From Lachnospiraceae bacterium YSD2013 (GTDB taxonomy: Bacteria; Bacillota; Clostridia; Lachnospirales; Lachnospiraceae), in contig FMTX01000023.1 of assembly GCA_900100895.1 (NCBI GenBank), forward strand, positions 1-60,143: a DNA stretch of 60,143 nt, given 5' to 3'. The position numbers and the translations under genes are program-made. Below the pieces are notes generated by a model. It ran no database searches. It had not been told where the DNA came from and worked only from the letters and a program-made list of their open reading frames with translations. Below, piece by piece: positions 43,220 to 51,801 of the stretch (the stretch's first letter is position 1; each line of letters opens with the position of its first letter).

Positions 43220-44098
43220 TCACTGCCAGCTCATGCTCAGGCGCTCGGTAATCTTCTCGGCGCTCTTGGTGATTGCAAGGCCTTCCTGCCCGGTTTCTTT
43301 GAGGCATGAAGGAAGCAGTCTTCCGATACGGTTCATGGATTCGATGACCTCATCGGGCTCTATGGCGCTTCGTACGCCCGCCATAGCCATCTGGGAATAA
43401 ACTACGGCATTAACTGCACCCGCGGCATTTCTCTTGATGCAGGGGACCTCTACAAGGCCCGCTACGGGGTCGCAGGTAAGTCCGAGCATGTTCTTAAGGG
43501 TAAGCGCTGCGGCATGCACAATCTCTTCGTTGCCGCCGCCTTCAAGGTACGCAAGAGCCCCGGCAGCCATGGCGCCGGCGCTTCCTATCTCAGCCTGGCA
43601 TCCGCCTTCGGCGCCGGAAATGCTTGCACTTGTAGCTATTACCTCACCGATACCTCCTGCAACATACAAGGCTTCTATTATTCTTTCACGCTCAACATTT
43701 TTGTGCTTAATATATGTCAAAAGCACCGCGGGAATTACGCCGCAGGAACCTGCTGTAGGCATGGCCACAATCCTCTTCATGCAGGCGTTGGATTCGCCCA
43801 TCTTAACGGCCTTTTCGATAACTTCAAGAATGAATCCGTCAATAAGCGAATTGCCCTTCATCCTGAAGGCCTCTATCTTGCCGCCGTCTCCGCCTGCCAT
43901 GCCGCTTGCGGAGCAAATCGACGCATCATACTTGGCATCGGCTTCGGTTATGGTATCAAGCATTGAGCCCATGGTCTTCATGGACTCTTCCCTTGTTACG
44001 CCACGCTCTTTCATGTCGTCTTCCAAAATTACCTGCCAGAAGGGAATCTTCCGGTCTTCCGAAATTGCGGTTATCTCAGACAGCTTCTTAAAACTCAT
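43220..44098 (-). CDS. sdaAA: L-serine ammonia-lyase, iron-sulphur-dependent, alpha subunit
   Basis: The enzyme removes water and ammonia from L-serine to give pyruvate. The 292 residues carry the cluster-binding and catalytic signatures: AMPTAGSCGVIPAVLLTY near 112, EGGCQAEIGSAGAMAAGAL near 165, TCDPVAGLVEVPCIKRNA near 210. The three Cys there would ligate a 4Fe-4S cluster. It is translated from a start that overlaps sdaAB by 11 bases. Confidence 0.95.
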   Translation of the reverse strand: MSFKKLSEITAISEDRKIPFWQVILEDDMKERGVTREESMKTMGSMLDTITEADAKYDASICSASGMAGGDGGKIEAFRMKGNSLIDGFILEVIEKAVKMGESNACMKRIVAMPTAGSCGVIPAVLLTYIKHKNVERERIIEALYVAGGIGEVIATSASISGAEGGCQAEIGSAGAMAAGALAYLEGGGNEEIVHAAALTLKNMLGLTCDPVAGLVEVPCIKRNAAGAVNAVVYSQMAMAGVRSAIEPDEVIESMNRIGRLLPSCLKETGQEGLAITKSAEKITERLSMSWQ

Positions 44099-44768
44099 TT
44101 TCTCCCTCCTCGATCAGACTGTAATACGTAACTTTGTTGACTCCGTCCAGGTTCTTAAGCCACTCAAGGTACTTCTCCGGCACTTCCTGGTCGCACTCTA
44201 TTACCATAACCGCATTACCGCCTCTGTTAGCACGATAAAGCTGCATGGTGGCTATATTAACCGATTTTTCAGCCAGCATACCCGTGACTTCAGCCACATG
44301 ACCGGGCTGGTCCTGATTGTGCACAATAAGCGTAGGAAAGTCTCCCGAAAAGTTGGCATCAAGACCATCAATCTTTGCAATATTTATGAGCGAACCGCCT
44401 ACAGACTCCCCTACGATGGAAAGCTGTCTTCCGTTTTCGCCCACAAGCTTAATCTCTACCGAATTGGGATGCGCATCCTTAATGTCTGCTTTGCCGAAAC
44501 GGACTTTTATACCCTTTTCTTTTGCAATCTTAAGACTGTTCGGAATATTGTCATCGTCCATTTTCATGCCGAGTATACCGGCCACCAGTGCCGCATCGGT
44601 GCCATGACCCTTACCCGTAGCCAGAAAAGAACCGTACAGTCCGATGTCCGCAGACACAACATTCTCGCCCAAAAGGCGCCTTGCCACATAGCCGATTTTA
44701 ACCGCACCGGCAGTGTGCGAACTCGACGGTCCCACCATTACCGGCCCGATAATGTCAAATAAATTCAT
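44088..44768 (-). CDS. sdaAB: L-serine ammonia-lyase, iron-sulphur-dependent, beta subunit
   Basis: The 226-residue beta subunit starts MNLFDIIGPVMVGPSSSHTAGAVKIG, the serine-binding S-S-S-H-T-A-G motif, and ends with an ACT domain (about 150-220, LIVHNQDQPGHVAEVTGMLAEKSVNIATM). The two-chain alpha/beta form is typical of Firmicutes. It is the first gene of the operon; sdaAA follows with overlap. Confidence 0.95.
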   Translation of the reverse strand: MNLFDIIGPVMVGPSSSHTAGAVKIGYVARRLLGENVVSADIGLYGSFLATGKGHGTDAALVAGILGMKMDDDNIPNSLKIAKEKGIKVRFGKADIKDAHPNSVEIKLVGENGRQLSIVGESVGGSLINIAKIDGLDANFSGDFPTLIVHNQDQPGHVAEVTGMLAEKSVNIATMQLYRANRGGNAVMVIECDQEVPEKYLEWLKNLDGVNKVTYYSLIEEGENEF

Positions 44769-44820
44769 GATTCTTTATGATGAGCGACTCACCATATCTC
44801 CTTCTCTAACTTCTCTCTTC

Positions 44821-44855
44821 AAAGAAAAAGAATCCATATCCCAAAGATATGGACC
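44821..44855 (-). terminator. Terminator before the sda operon
   Basis: TCCATATC and GATATGGA with a 5-nt loop are followed on the minus strand by a T-rich run, ending the deaminase-side transcript before sdaAB. Confidence 0.8.
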
Positions 44856-44886
44856 CCTTTGTCATTTACAATATTATTATCAGGCA

Positions 44887-45137
44887 AGACCGTTGTCAAG
44901 TGAATGCACGGAAGTTATGATGCCTTCAGCGAAAGAACGGCTCTCTTAAGCTCACCAAGCCACTTCTCACCGTGGGTATACGCGGCCTCGCAGGCAAAAA
45001 GTGCCATGGTATTAAGCTGGCTGTATCCTGTCGCGGCAATACTCTTTTTTAAAGCAAGTCTCAACCTGCGATTGGGAACGAAAATATTGGAAGCCTGCAA
45101 GCCCGCAAGGTTAAAGGTCTTGCTGGTATTTTTACAT
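44887..45137 (-). pseudogene. Remnant of a MalY/PatB-type cystathionine beta-lyase
   Basis: About 75 codons encode KNTSKTFNLAGLQASNIFVP and GYSQLNTMALFACEAAYTHGEKWL, which match the middle of MalY/PatB aminotransferase-like lyases around the pyridoxal-phosphate Lys (SKTFN). A complete enzyme has about 390 residues; both ends are missing, and the fragment has no ribosome site because its front lies inside the deaminase terminator. It is a relic of a deleted gene. Confidence 0.75.
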
Positions 45138-45167
45138 AAAAAAGAGGTGTCATATCGACACCTCAAA
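45138..45167 (-). terminator. Terminator of the deaminase gene
   Basis: GAGGTGTC and GACACCTC with a 5-nt loop are followed by six T on the minus strand. The hairpin overlaps the stop codon. Confidence 0.9.
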
Positions 45168-46101
45168 TCTTTTTTAAGCCGTTCTTTCTGATATTGTCAA
45201 GTTCTTTCGCTGTCAGGCAGCCCGATTGATACAGGCGTAGGTACTCCTTGGAAACATCCGAGTCAAAGATTAGTACGTCGTCTGAATTTATGGTCACATC
45301 TACACCGTTTCGGTAGAGCTCGGCGATGGGATGGTCCTTCAGATCCTGCACCCGTCCGAGTAGATAATTGCTGGTCGGCGTGATGTTCAGACGTATCTTA
45401 TTATCTGCCAAGAAGCGGACTACCGAAGGGTCTGTCGCCGCTGCAATTCCGTGCTGCACTTCGTCGAGCTCCAGGCACTCCACAGCCCTGCGTACATCCT
45501 CTGCTGTTCCCCATTCTCCCACATGAGCCTTAAGTCTGAGTCCTTCGGCCTTAGCGCGTCTGTAGATGGGTATGAAGTTCTCTATGGGTTGCGCAAGCTC
45601 GTCACCATATAGGTCTATAGAATAAAACGCCTTACATCCCCAAAAGTGCGACAGGCAGTCTTCCAAATACGCTATATCGCAATGTCGCGACATACCTATC
45701 TGAAGCCTGAGCTCAATCTCCGGCGCAATCTCCTTATGAGCGGATTCAAACGCCTCTGCCAGTTCCTCAATATTTCCACCAAAGAAAGCGCCCAGCCCCC
45801 ACACATCTTCACCGATTTCAAGGATGGTAACGCCGTCTTCTTTGGCTTGGGTAAAGGTAGCCTTTATAAGCAGCCTGCGACCTTCGGGTGTGTCAAAGTA
45901 ATTACCTATATTCTGCCCATTCCACGCATGCATATCATTCATGGAATGCAGCTGCTCTGTAATCGGGCGAATGTCTCTGCCCGTGTGTTCTTTCAAATAT
46001 TTACGGCTTCCGCCGAGCACAAAGTGATTGTGCAAATCAGCCTTGGGGCACTCACGAAGAGCCTCAAGGTTCCCCTGTTCCAATGCAACTGTAAAATTCA
46101 T
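45163..46101 (-). CDS. Adenosine deaminase-family protein
   Basis: A 312-residue TIM-barrel amidohydrolase. Metal and catalytic residues are in KADLHNHFVLGGS (H-x-H, near 25), KAHVGEWGTAEDV (His, then the proton-shuttling Glu), VQHGIAAATD (His) and TINSDDVLIF (Asp pair). The fold and motifs place it with adenosine deaminase-like enzymes; the active-site neighbours differ from true adenosine deaminase, so the purine or related substrate is uncertain. Confidence 0.85.
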   Translation of the reverse strand: MNFTVALEQGNLEALRECPKADLHNHFVLGGSRKYLKEHTGRDIRPITEQLHSMNDMHAWNGQNIGNYFDTPEGRRLLIKATFTQAKEDGVTILEIGEDVWGLGAFFGGNIEELAEAFESAHKEIAPEIELRLQIGMSRHCDIAYLEDCLSHFWGCKAFYSIDLYGDELAQPIENFIPIYRRAKAEGLRLKAHVGEWGTAEDVRRAVECLELDEVQHGIAAATDPSVVRFLADNKIRLNITPTSNYLLGRVQDLKDHPIAELYRNGVDVTINSDDVLIFDSDVSKEYLRLYQSGCLTAKELDNIRKNGLKKI

Positions 46102-46142
46102 ATATTTCCCGTCTTGCAGTTATGCAAGTCCTTAATCTTTAA

Positions 46143-47015
46143 TCAATAATTCTCTCGCAGCTCTTCTTCCTTAATGTATCCGAGTTCATACAAGCTGATT
46201 TTGAGCTCCTTTTTATCACGGCTCACCTTCTCTGCCGTGCGTATGTCGCCGGCTATCCGTGGTATAACAAAAGTGGTCAGTAAAATCACAACCAGGCAAA
46301 TACCATTAATAAGGCCGTCCATATACGTGGGGCGTTTCTTTATCGAAAATGCTATAAGCGCCGACCAAGTGCTTAACATTACCGTTATGGCAGCGGCGTA
46401 CCGAAATACCTTAAACGCTTTTCTGAAAAACATTTCTGCTGTCGAAATAAGCACCAGTATGCCACCTATAATCAGGAATATAGATGTGAAATCCGCAGTT
46501 TTTAACTTCTGCTTAAACATGCCGTCAGGAAAGGGGAATGCTCTCCACAGCAGCGAAATGCCCACTATTGCCGTAATTACAGCTCCAATGTAAAGAAGCA
46601 CTGCTTTCACGCGACGTTTTTTCTCCCTTATGACGGTGAATTGCTTAACCTTTGCAGGGCGCGCGCGATAGTATGCTACAGTTTTCAGAACCTCCGGTGA
46701 CATTCCCTGTTTGCGAGCCTTTTTCAGTTCTTTTTCCAAAAACTCGGGATTCTCGCTGAAATACAGTTCATGCCCCACCTGCATATGGTAGGCCTCTCGC
46801 TCCCTCTTTTCAATCCAGTGTGCCACCGGCACGCCAAGCCCGACCAAAAGTGCGGTAAGTAACGGAAGCCACCAGATACCGGTATACCGTATTATTAAAT
46901 ATCCGATAACCGTTATTGCAGGAACGATAGTGCCGATTAAAAATCCCTCACCCGTAGCAATCAGATATCCCGGATAGTATCTTTTCCTCTTCTTAAGACG
47001 ACTGTTTGCGCCCAT
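46143..47015 (-). CDS. Multi-pass membrane protein of unknown function
   Basis: A 290-residue protein with about seven hydrophobic segments in pairs (GFLIGTIVPAITVIGYLII, LPLLTALLVGLGVPVAHWI, VLLYIGAVITAIVGISLLW, FLIIGGILVLISTAEMFF, YMDGLINGICLVVILLTTF). A charged cytoplasmic loop lies between the first two pairs (about 70-125) and a Lys/Glu-rich tail follows the last. No family recognised. It lies 42 bp before the deaminase gene on the same strand. Confidence 0.7.
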   Translation of the reverse strand: MGANSRLKKRKRYYPGYLIATGEGFLIGTIVPAITVIGYLIIRYTGIWWLPLLTALLVGLGVPVAHWIEKREREAYHMQVGHELYFSENPEFLEKELKKARKQGMSPEVLKTVAYYRARPAKVKQFTVIREKKRRVKAVLLYIGAVITAIVGISLLWRAFPFPDGMFKQKLKTADFTSIFLIIGGILVLISTAEMFFRKAFKVFRYAAAITVMLSTWSALIAFSIKKRPTYMDGLINGICLVVILLTTFVIPRIAGDIRTAEKVSRDKKELKISLYELGYIKEEELRENY

Positions 47016-47088
47016 GTTAAACCTCCCGTAAGTTCCAACTCATGTAAGTACCTTCCTGTGATTATATCACACCAATCTGCTAAAGTGC

Positions 47089-47114
47089 AAAAAACCCACT
47101 TGTTATAAGCGGGT
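47089..47114 (-). terminator. Terminator of the DUF3990 gene
   Basis: ACCCGCTT and AAGTGGGT form a stem with one G-U pair and a 5-nt loop, followed by six T on the minus strand. It overlaps the stop. Confidence 0.85.
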
Positions 47115-47648
47115 AAGTTGCCGTGCGAGTGCACTCTGATATTCTTTTTCTTCGTCTATAAGCTGCTCTTTGTATCTATCCAGCTCTTCGGAAGACAACG
47201 TATACGAGCCCAGCCACTTAAGGCGTCTCGCCGCCGCTTCAGTCTTAAGCGTGACTTGTGTATACTTAGGTCCCACCAAAAGAAGCTGCATGGCCTCCTC
47301 AGGCTCTAAGAATCCGCCGGTGGTGATGCCGAGCGTGTTAAATATCGTATCGTTGGCTATGGGGCCGATGATTACGTCTGCCGCAAGCTTGTCCGGCTTA
47401 AGGTTACGATTACCATAAATGTATTCAAACCACTCGGCGTCTCGTTCAAAACGCTTTATAATCAGGGCTTCGGTGTCCAGTTCGTATTTATTAACTATAG
47501 ATTCTGCGTCTTTGGCGCTTCTCGCCCAGCGCTTGGCAAATTCTTCATCGGAGGTGGTATAGAAGCCCTGCCCGAAATCGGCATTCTTTCGCCCGTGATG
47601 AATGTCAGGTTCTTTTATGATTTCAAATCCTGCGTGATAAAGAATCAT
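47103..47648 (-). CDS. DUF3990 protein, possible ADP-ribosyltransferase fold
   Basis: A 181-residue protein beginning MILYHAGFEIIKEPDI then GRKNADFGQGFYTTSDEEFAKRWA, the DUF3990 signature (H-x-G near the start, then DFG-x-GFY-T). This family is distantly related to ADP-ribosyltransferases and often appears as a toxin domain, so the protein could modify a target or be a benign relative. The start at 47648 follows GGGAGGG; the longer frame overlaps the methyltransferase gene. No clear antitoxin is adjacent. Confidence 0.8.
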   Translation of the reverse strand: MILYHAGFEIIKEPDIHHGRKNADFGQGFYTTSDEEFAKRWARSAKDAESIVNKYELDTEALIIKRFERDAEWFEYIYGNRNLKPDKLAADVIIGPIANDTIFNTLGITTGGFLEPEEAMQLLLVGPKYTQVTLKTEAAARRLKWLGSYTLSSEELDRYKEQLIDEEKEYQSALARQLTRL

Positions 47649-47668
47649 GCCTGCGCCCTCCCAATCGC

Positions 47669-48376
47669 TTATCTGTTTCTGAGAATAAAGATCCTTCTCT
47701 TTTCGGTCGTTTCTCCCGGCCATGCGAAGTGGTCGATTTTCTCGACATCGAAGAAGCGGCCCAGTATTTCCGCCCACTCTTCGTCGGTTCTTGAAACCAG
47801 TCTGAGGACTCCGTTTACATAGACTTCGTTCCCGTTCATCACTTCCGTATTCTTGGAAGCGTCGCTTACCGCCTCCTGGTAATAATTCATGGAAATTATT
47901 ACCTTGGCGCCCTTTTGAGCCACCCTTGAAAGATTCTCGATAATTCCGTTCGCAATTTCTTCAGGCAGAACATCTATAACGTTACTGCAAAAAACACCGT
48001 CATAAGTGTTTTCTTTTTCCTCGCCGATCCACTCGGTGGAAACACACTCTGCCTTGAAACCGGCATTGATGCAAAAAGCAGACGCAAGAAACTTTGCAAG
48101 TAATATTGCATTCTCCACAACGTCAACGCACGTAACATCCTTACAACCCGACTTATTAAGCGCAATTCCTGCCCAGCCTTCTCCGCAGCCGTAATCAAGA
48201 ACCGTTTCGCACCCGGCCAAATGCTCCGTGAGCACCTCTCTAAGCTTCTCTGCCGGAGCCAGCTCCTTCCAGTCGTTTTCGGGGTTCAGTTCCTTTTTGA
48301 ACTGTTCTTTCTCCTCCTCAGACATTTCAAAGACCTGATTCCAGAATTTTAAAGTGTTGTTGTATGTTTCTGTCAT
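47669..48376 (-). CDS. Class I SAM-dependent methyltransferase
   Basis: In 235 residues, motif I is VLDYGCGEGWAGIAL near 59, then VTCVDVVENAILLAKF, GVFCSNVIDVLPEEIANGII and VAQKGAKVIISMNYY. An acidic N-terminal segment (EMSEEEKEQFKKELNPENDW) precedes the fold. Substrate unknown. It starts 7 bp after the stop of the kinase-like gene, so they are cotranscribed, and it precedes the DUF3990 gene. Confidence 0.85.
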   Translation of the reverse strand: MTETYNNTLKFWNQVFEMSEEEKEQFKKELNPENDWKELAPAEKLREVLTEHLAGCETVLDYGCGEGWAGIALNKSGCKDVTCVDVVENAILLAKFLASAFCINAGFKAECVSTEWIGEEKENTYDGVFCSNVIDVLPEEIANGIIENLSRVAQKGAKVIISMNYYQEAVSDASKNTEVMNGNEVYVNGVLRLVSRTDEEWAEILGRFFDVEKIDHFAWPGETTEKRRIFILRNR

Positions 48377-48383
48377 GCTTTAT

Positions 48384-49490
48384 TTACTCCTCATTCTTTT
48401 CTCTTGTGTATACAGTTCCCGTTTCCGTCCACTGCGGAATAATCTGCTGTCCCAGAAGCCTTGTGGAATCTTCTTCAAAGAATTTAAGAATCGTAGGAAT
48501 TCCCTCTACAAAGAATTCATCCTGTGATTTGGGCGACAGGTGTCTTTGTACACCCTCAGGGTCTTTCATCACGTTGTCTTTAATCGCAAAAGAAAGCCCA
48601 TGCTCCGCGTTTACGAAAGTTCCTTCTTGGGCCTTATATGCCGGTATCTCAATGCGCGGGATTTCAAGTAGTCCCAGCATCTCGTCCTCGTAGGCTTTCC
48701 AATTGTTTGCAGATATTTCAATCTTTCTTTTGTCAAACTTCAGAGTTTCAAATAAACTTTCGGCTGATTTGGCGTAATCCTTTAAGAAATCATAGAATGC
48801 CGTAACATCCTTTTGTTTGCTTTGGTAATACGGTTCTCCTTTGTCACGTTCCCATGTAGACACCAGGGCTTGCTCTCCGCGTTGCTCCTTCATGAATGCA
48901 ATGGAATCCTCTGTATGTTCGCGGTACAAATAAATGAGCAAAGGATTCAGCGGTTCTATGCACTCCGCGATTTTACTTACGAATTCCTCAAGCCTTTCGT
49001 ATGATGCTGCCTTTAGCAAATACGTAAAAATCTGATACTGAAAAAAGCTGCTGTCTAAAATGAAAATCGTGTCTTCATCTTTCGCAGCATTCCTTGCAAA
49101 TGCTGCCCATTTCTCTAATGCCCGGAATTCATATCGATCGAGCGAAGTCGGAAAAGCATCATATTTCAAGAGTTCCTGATACCATGCCTGCTCCTTGGCA
49201 TCCTGTGCTCTTCTGCCCACAGTCTCTTGATCAATTCCAACGGTAGTCTCACGAACCTCCGCCACCTCATCAAGAAGCGCTGCAACTTCGGGATATTTCT
49301 TTTTAAAATCCCGGTATTCTTCTTTAGTCATGCAGCTTTCTGTGAAAAACAGAACCGGATGCGGCTGCGAAACCTCATGAATCCAGCGAACCTTCTTGCC
49401 GCCAAGTATAAGCTGTTCATATAGTTTAAAGGAATTTGTCGATTTGCCCGTTCCCGGGAGCCCCTCCAACATTATTAATCTGTTTTTCAT
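48384..49490 (-). CDS. P-loop kinase-like protein (thymidylate-kinase-type fold)
   Basis: In 368 residues, MKNRLIMLEGLPGTGKSTNSFKLYEQL is a Walker A motif (GLPGTGKS) as in small nucleotide kinases. An Asp-rich DTIFILDSSFFQYQIF (Walker B-like) is near 155. The C-terminal 100 residues (after about 255) form an extra domain with repeated Glu/Phe segments. Real nucleotide kinases have about 210 residues, so this is an enlarged relative. Substrate unknown; it leads the transcript with the methyltransferase and DUF3990 genes. Confidence 0.75.
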   Translation of the reverse strand: MKNRLIMLEGLPGTGKSTNSFKLYEQLILGGKKVRWIHEVSQPHPVLFFTESCMTKEEYRDFKKKYPEVAALLDEVAEVRETTVGIDQETVGRRAQDAKEQAWYQELLKYDAFPTSLDRYEFRALEKWAAFARNAAKDEDTIFILDSSFFQYQIFTYLLKAASYERLEEFVSKIAECIEPLNPLLIYLYREHTEDSIAFMKEQRGEQALVSTWERDKGEPYYQSKQKDVTAFYDFLKDYAKSAESLFETLKFDKRKIEISANNWKAYEDEMLGLLEIPRIEIPAYKAQEGTFVNAEHGLSFAIKDNVMKDPEGVQRHLSPKSQDEFFVEGIPTILKFFEEDSTRLLGQQIIPQWTETGTVYTREKNEE

Positions 49491-49578
49491 TTTAACCCCA
49501 TAAGTTTTGATTTGTTATCGTTCATAAAACCCGAATTTAATATCGTTATGTCCATAATTATAACACACATATTCGGTC

Positions 49579-49614
49579 AAAAGAAAAACCCTCGCTGTAT
49601 TCCAAGCGAGGGTT
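49579..49614. terminator. Terminator of the sucrose-locus HAD gene
   Basis: AACCCTCGCT and AGCGAGGGTT form a 10-bp stem with an 8-nt loop, with TTTTT on the minus side and GGTTTT on the plus side. The 49615-49871 stretch between it and the HAD gene holds no gene that I can support. Confidence 0.85.
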
Positions 49615-49871
49615 GGTTTTGGCTTGTGTTATCTCTTTGAGAACTTTTTCAATGTCCTAAGTGCTGTGTTTGTGGCATTTCTACTTCAAGTTGCTGTTTA
49701 CCTGCTGCGTACGGTAGAAAGCTAAGGGCTACTGTATGCTGCTGGTGGCAACTTTAATAACCGCGGTCAAAAATAATACTCTGATTTTACTTTCTACTCA
49801 TTAAATATATCTGTGAGAAAAATGAAATGGAAAGTTATGACATATGAGCTCTATCCACACTGTCATCTCCC

Positions 49872-50678
49872 TCACTCCAATAATAGGCCAATACTCCTAA
49901 AGGCTTCTGAAATGCTCTCGTCATCATTACTTCCAATCACACACGAGAATTCCTTCTTCAATTCCTCCGGAGCATTTCCCATCAGAAAAGGAAATCCTAC
50001 AGATCGTAGCATTTCTGCATCATTAAAATGATCACCAAAAGCAACCGCTTTCTCCGGCGGGATGTTCATATACGAGCATACTCGCCTGACTCCGTCGGCC
50101 TTTGTAATTCCCTTTCCCATGATTTCAAGAAGAACATCTGAGGATTTAACTATCGACAGCTTTGGAAATCTCTTTTTCAATTCATTTTCTATACCACATA
50201 TTGCTTCAGGCTCACATATGCAAAGGAGCTTTCCTATGATTGCATCTTTTGGAAGAAGCTCTATGCCGCCCTCTGTTGCACAGACCTCAACGATTTCCTC
50301 TTCTGCGCGGACCAGTCGGTCATTCCTGTCATTTACAATCCACAATTCTTCTGAATAGATATTCCATGTACAGTCAATCTTCTCCGCCTCTACATAAGAA
50401 ATAATATCCCTCGCGTCATCGGCATCAAGTCCCTCCGAGTACATTATCTTATCGTTTTCATCAATGATAAGCGCCCCACTATAACAGATCATCGGGCAGG
50501 TAAACCCGTATCTTTTAAAAATCGGCCGTACTCCGGATGGTCCTCTTGCTGTCGCAATGACAAAAGGGATATTGGCTTTCTGCAGGGCAAATATTGCATC
50601 AAGTGTGCCCTTAAGCATTCTATGTTCACTGTTTAGAATTGTTCCGTCTATATCTGAAAAAACTATTTTGAAATCCAT
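49872..50678 (-). CDS. Cof-type HAD-IIB phosphatase
   Basis: A 268-residue HAD-IIB phosphatase. Motif I is VFSDIDGTILNSEHRM, motif II FVIATARGPSGV, motif III a Lys-led KAD segment, and motif IV AVAFGDHFNDAEMLRSVGFPFLMGNAPEELK. The Cof-type cap lies between. It is the last gene on the left of the sucrose locus; base composition is already more A/T-rich than the genes to its left. Possible sugar-phosphate phosphatase, which would fit its neighbours. Confidence 0.88.
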   Translation of the reverse strand: MDFKIVFSDIDGTILNSEHRMLKGTLDAIFALQKANIPFVIATARGPSGVRPIFKRYGFTCPMICYSGALIIDENDKIMYSEGLDADDARDIISYVEAEKIDCTWNIYSEELWIVNDRNDRLVRAEEEIVEVCATEGGIELLPKDAIIGKLLCICEPEAICGIENELKKRFPKLSIVKSSDVLLEIMGKGITKADGVRRVCSYMNIPPEKAVAFGDHFNDAEMLRSVGFPFLMGNAPEELKKEFSCVIGSNDDESISEAFRSIGLLLE

Positions 50679-50689
50679 TGATGTCTCTT

Positions 50690-50823
50690 AACATTTCTTT
50701 CTAAAATGAAGTTGTATCGCCGGGTATGAACCGAACACGGGATCAAAGGCATAGCCTGCATTCATTAGCGCAGCTCCGCTAAAGACCTTTCCAATTACAT
50801 CTGCTTTCTCTCCCGCATCATTG
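50690..50823 (-). pseudogene. C-terminal remnant of an alpha-galactosidase-like glycosidase
   Basis: Between the fructokinase stop and the HAD gene, about 44 codons read GEKADVIGKVFSGAALMNAG then YAFDPVFGSYPAIQLHFRKK and a stop. This resembles the tail of GH36 alpha-galactosidases (VFSGAALMNAG...IQLHF). No start or upstream domain exists. It looks like the edge of an older raffinose/melibiose-type gene left by deletion. Family match is tentative. Confidence 0.5.
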
Positions 50824-50832
50824 TTCTTATCA

Positions 50833-51798
50833 TTACTTGTTTGTTAGAAAAGCTGTTATTTCTTCTTGGGTTGGCATTACAGAAAGTGCACCTTTTCTGG
50901 TGGTTATAATAGATGCCGCAGCGTTTGCAAACGACAGGCATTCAAATAATCCGTCCTTTGTCAGATTATCAAGTCCGTTTCTGTGGATGTAATCTATGGC
51001 ACAGGCACAGAAGGTATCGCCTGCTCCTGTAGTCTCTATAGTAGCAGGATTTCTGTACCCGTCTTTTTTGATCACCATATCTTTGTAAAGAGCTATACTT
51101 CCTTCAGATCCAAGTGTGGCAAACACGATTGGAATACCAAAGTCTCTCTTTATTTTCCTTGCTCCTGCCTCTATATCCTTAAGGCCTGTAAAAAGCTCAA
51201 TCTCATTATCTGAAATTTTCAGGATATCACAGTTTTCAAAGCCATATTTCATAGCATCTATTGCATCGTCTACGTTCTTCCATAAAGGTTCTCTGTAATT
51301 TGGATCAAAAGATATGACTGCTCCGCTCTCTTTAGCTATTGTAACAGCTCTGACAGTTGCCTCTTTTGCAGGTTCGTCTGTCATTGACAGTGTTCCAAGA
51401 TGAAATACATCTGCATTCCTGATAAGATCAGCATTCTTCTCAACATCCTCTGCTGTCAGCATCATGTCTGCTCCGGGCTTTCTGTAAAAAGAAAAATCTC
51501 TGTCTCCATTTGGAAGCTTGTTTACAAATGCAAGGGTAGTATTTACCTCCTCGTCAAAGACAAGTCCGGTAGAGTCTATACCCTGCTTTTCAATTCTCTC
51601 TTTTAACATTCTCCCAAAAAAGTCGTTTCCAACCTTGCCGATAAAAGCTGTGCTGTTGCCTAAATTCTGAAGCATTGACAGCACATTACAGGGTGCTCCG
51701 CCCGGATTAGCCTCAAATAAAGGATTTCCCCGGTTGCTGTCTCCGCTTCCTGTAAAATCAATAAGCAACTCCCCCAGCGCAACTACATCTTTTTTCAT
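50833..51798 (-). CDS. scrK: Fructokinase, PfkB family
   Basis: The enzyme phosphorylates fructose released by the GH32 enzymes. The 321 residues have VVALGELLIDFTGSGDSNRG and NPGGAPCNVLSML at the N-terminus (sugar site) and ATIETTGAGDTFCACAIDYI near 255 (PfkB signature 2, catalytic Asp in GAGD). This is the ScrK type common in sucrose operons. It is the last gene of the operon, two bases after scrB's stop. Confidence 0.92.
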   Translation of the reverse strand: MKKDVVALGELLIDFTGSGDSNRGNPLFEANPGGAPCNVLSMLQNLGNSTAFIGKVGNDFFGRMLKERIEKQGIDSTGLVFDEEVNTTLAFVNKLPNGDRDFSFYRKPGADMMLTAEDVEKNADLIRNADVFHLGTLSMTDEPAKEATVRAVTIAKESGAVISFDPNYREPLWKNVDDAIDAMKYGFENCDILKISDNEIELFTGLKDIEAGARKIKRDFGIPIVFATLGSEGSIALYKDMVIKKDGYRNPATIETTGAGDTFCACAIDYIHRNGLDNLTKDGLFECLSFANAAASIITTRKGALSVMPTQEEITAFLTNK

Positions 51799-51801
51799 AA
51801 G

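Noticed and set aside
43434-44762. Plus-strand open frame of 442 codons
   Set aside because: Lies exactly antisense to sdaAA and sdaAB, has no family features and no ribosome site.
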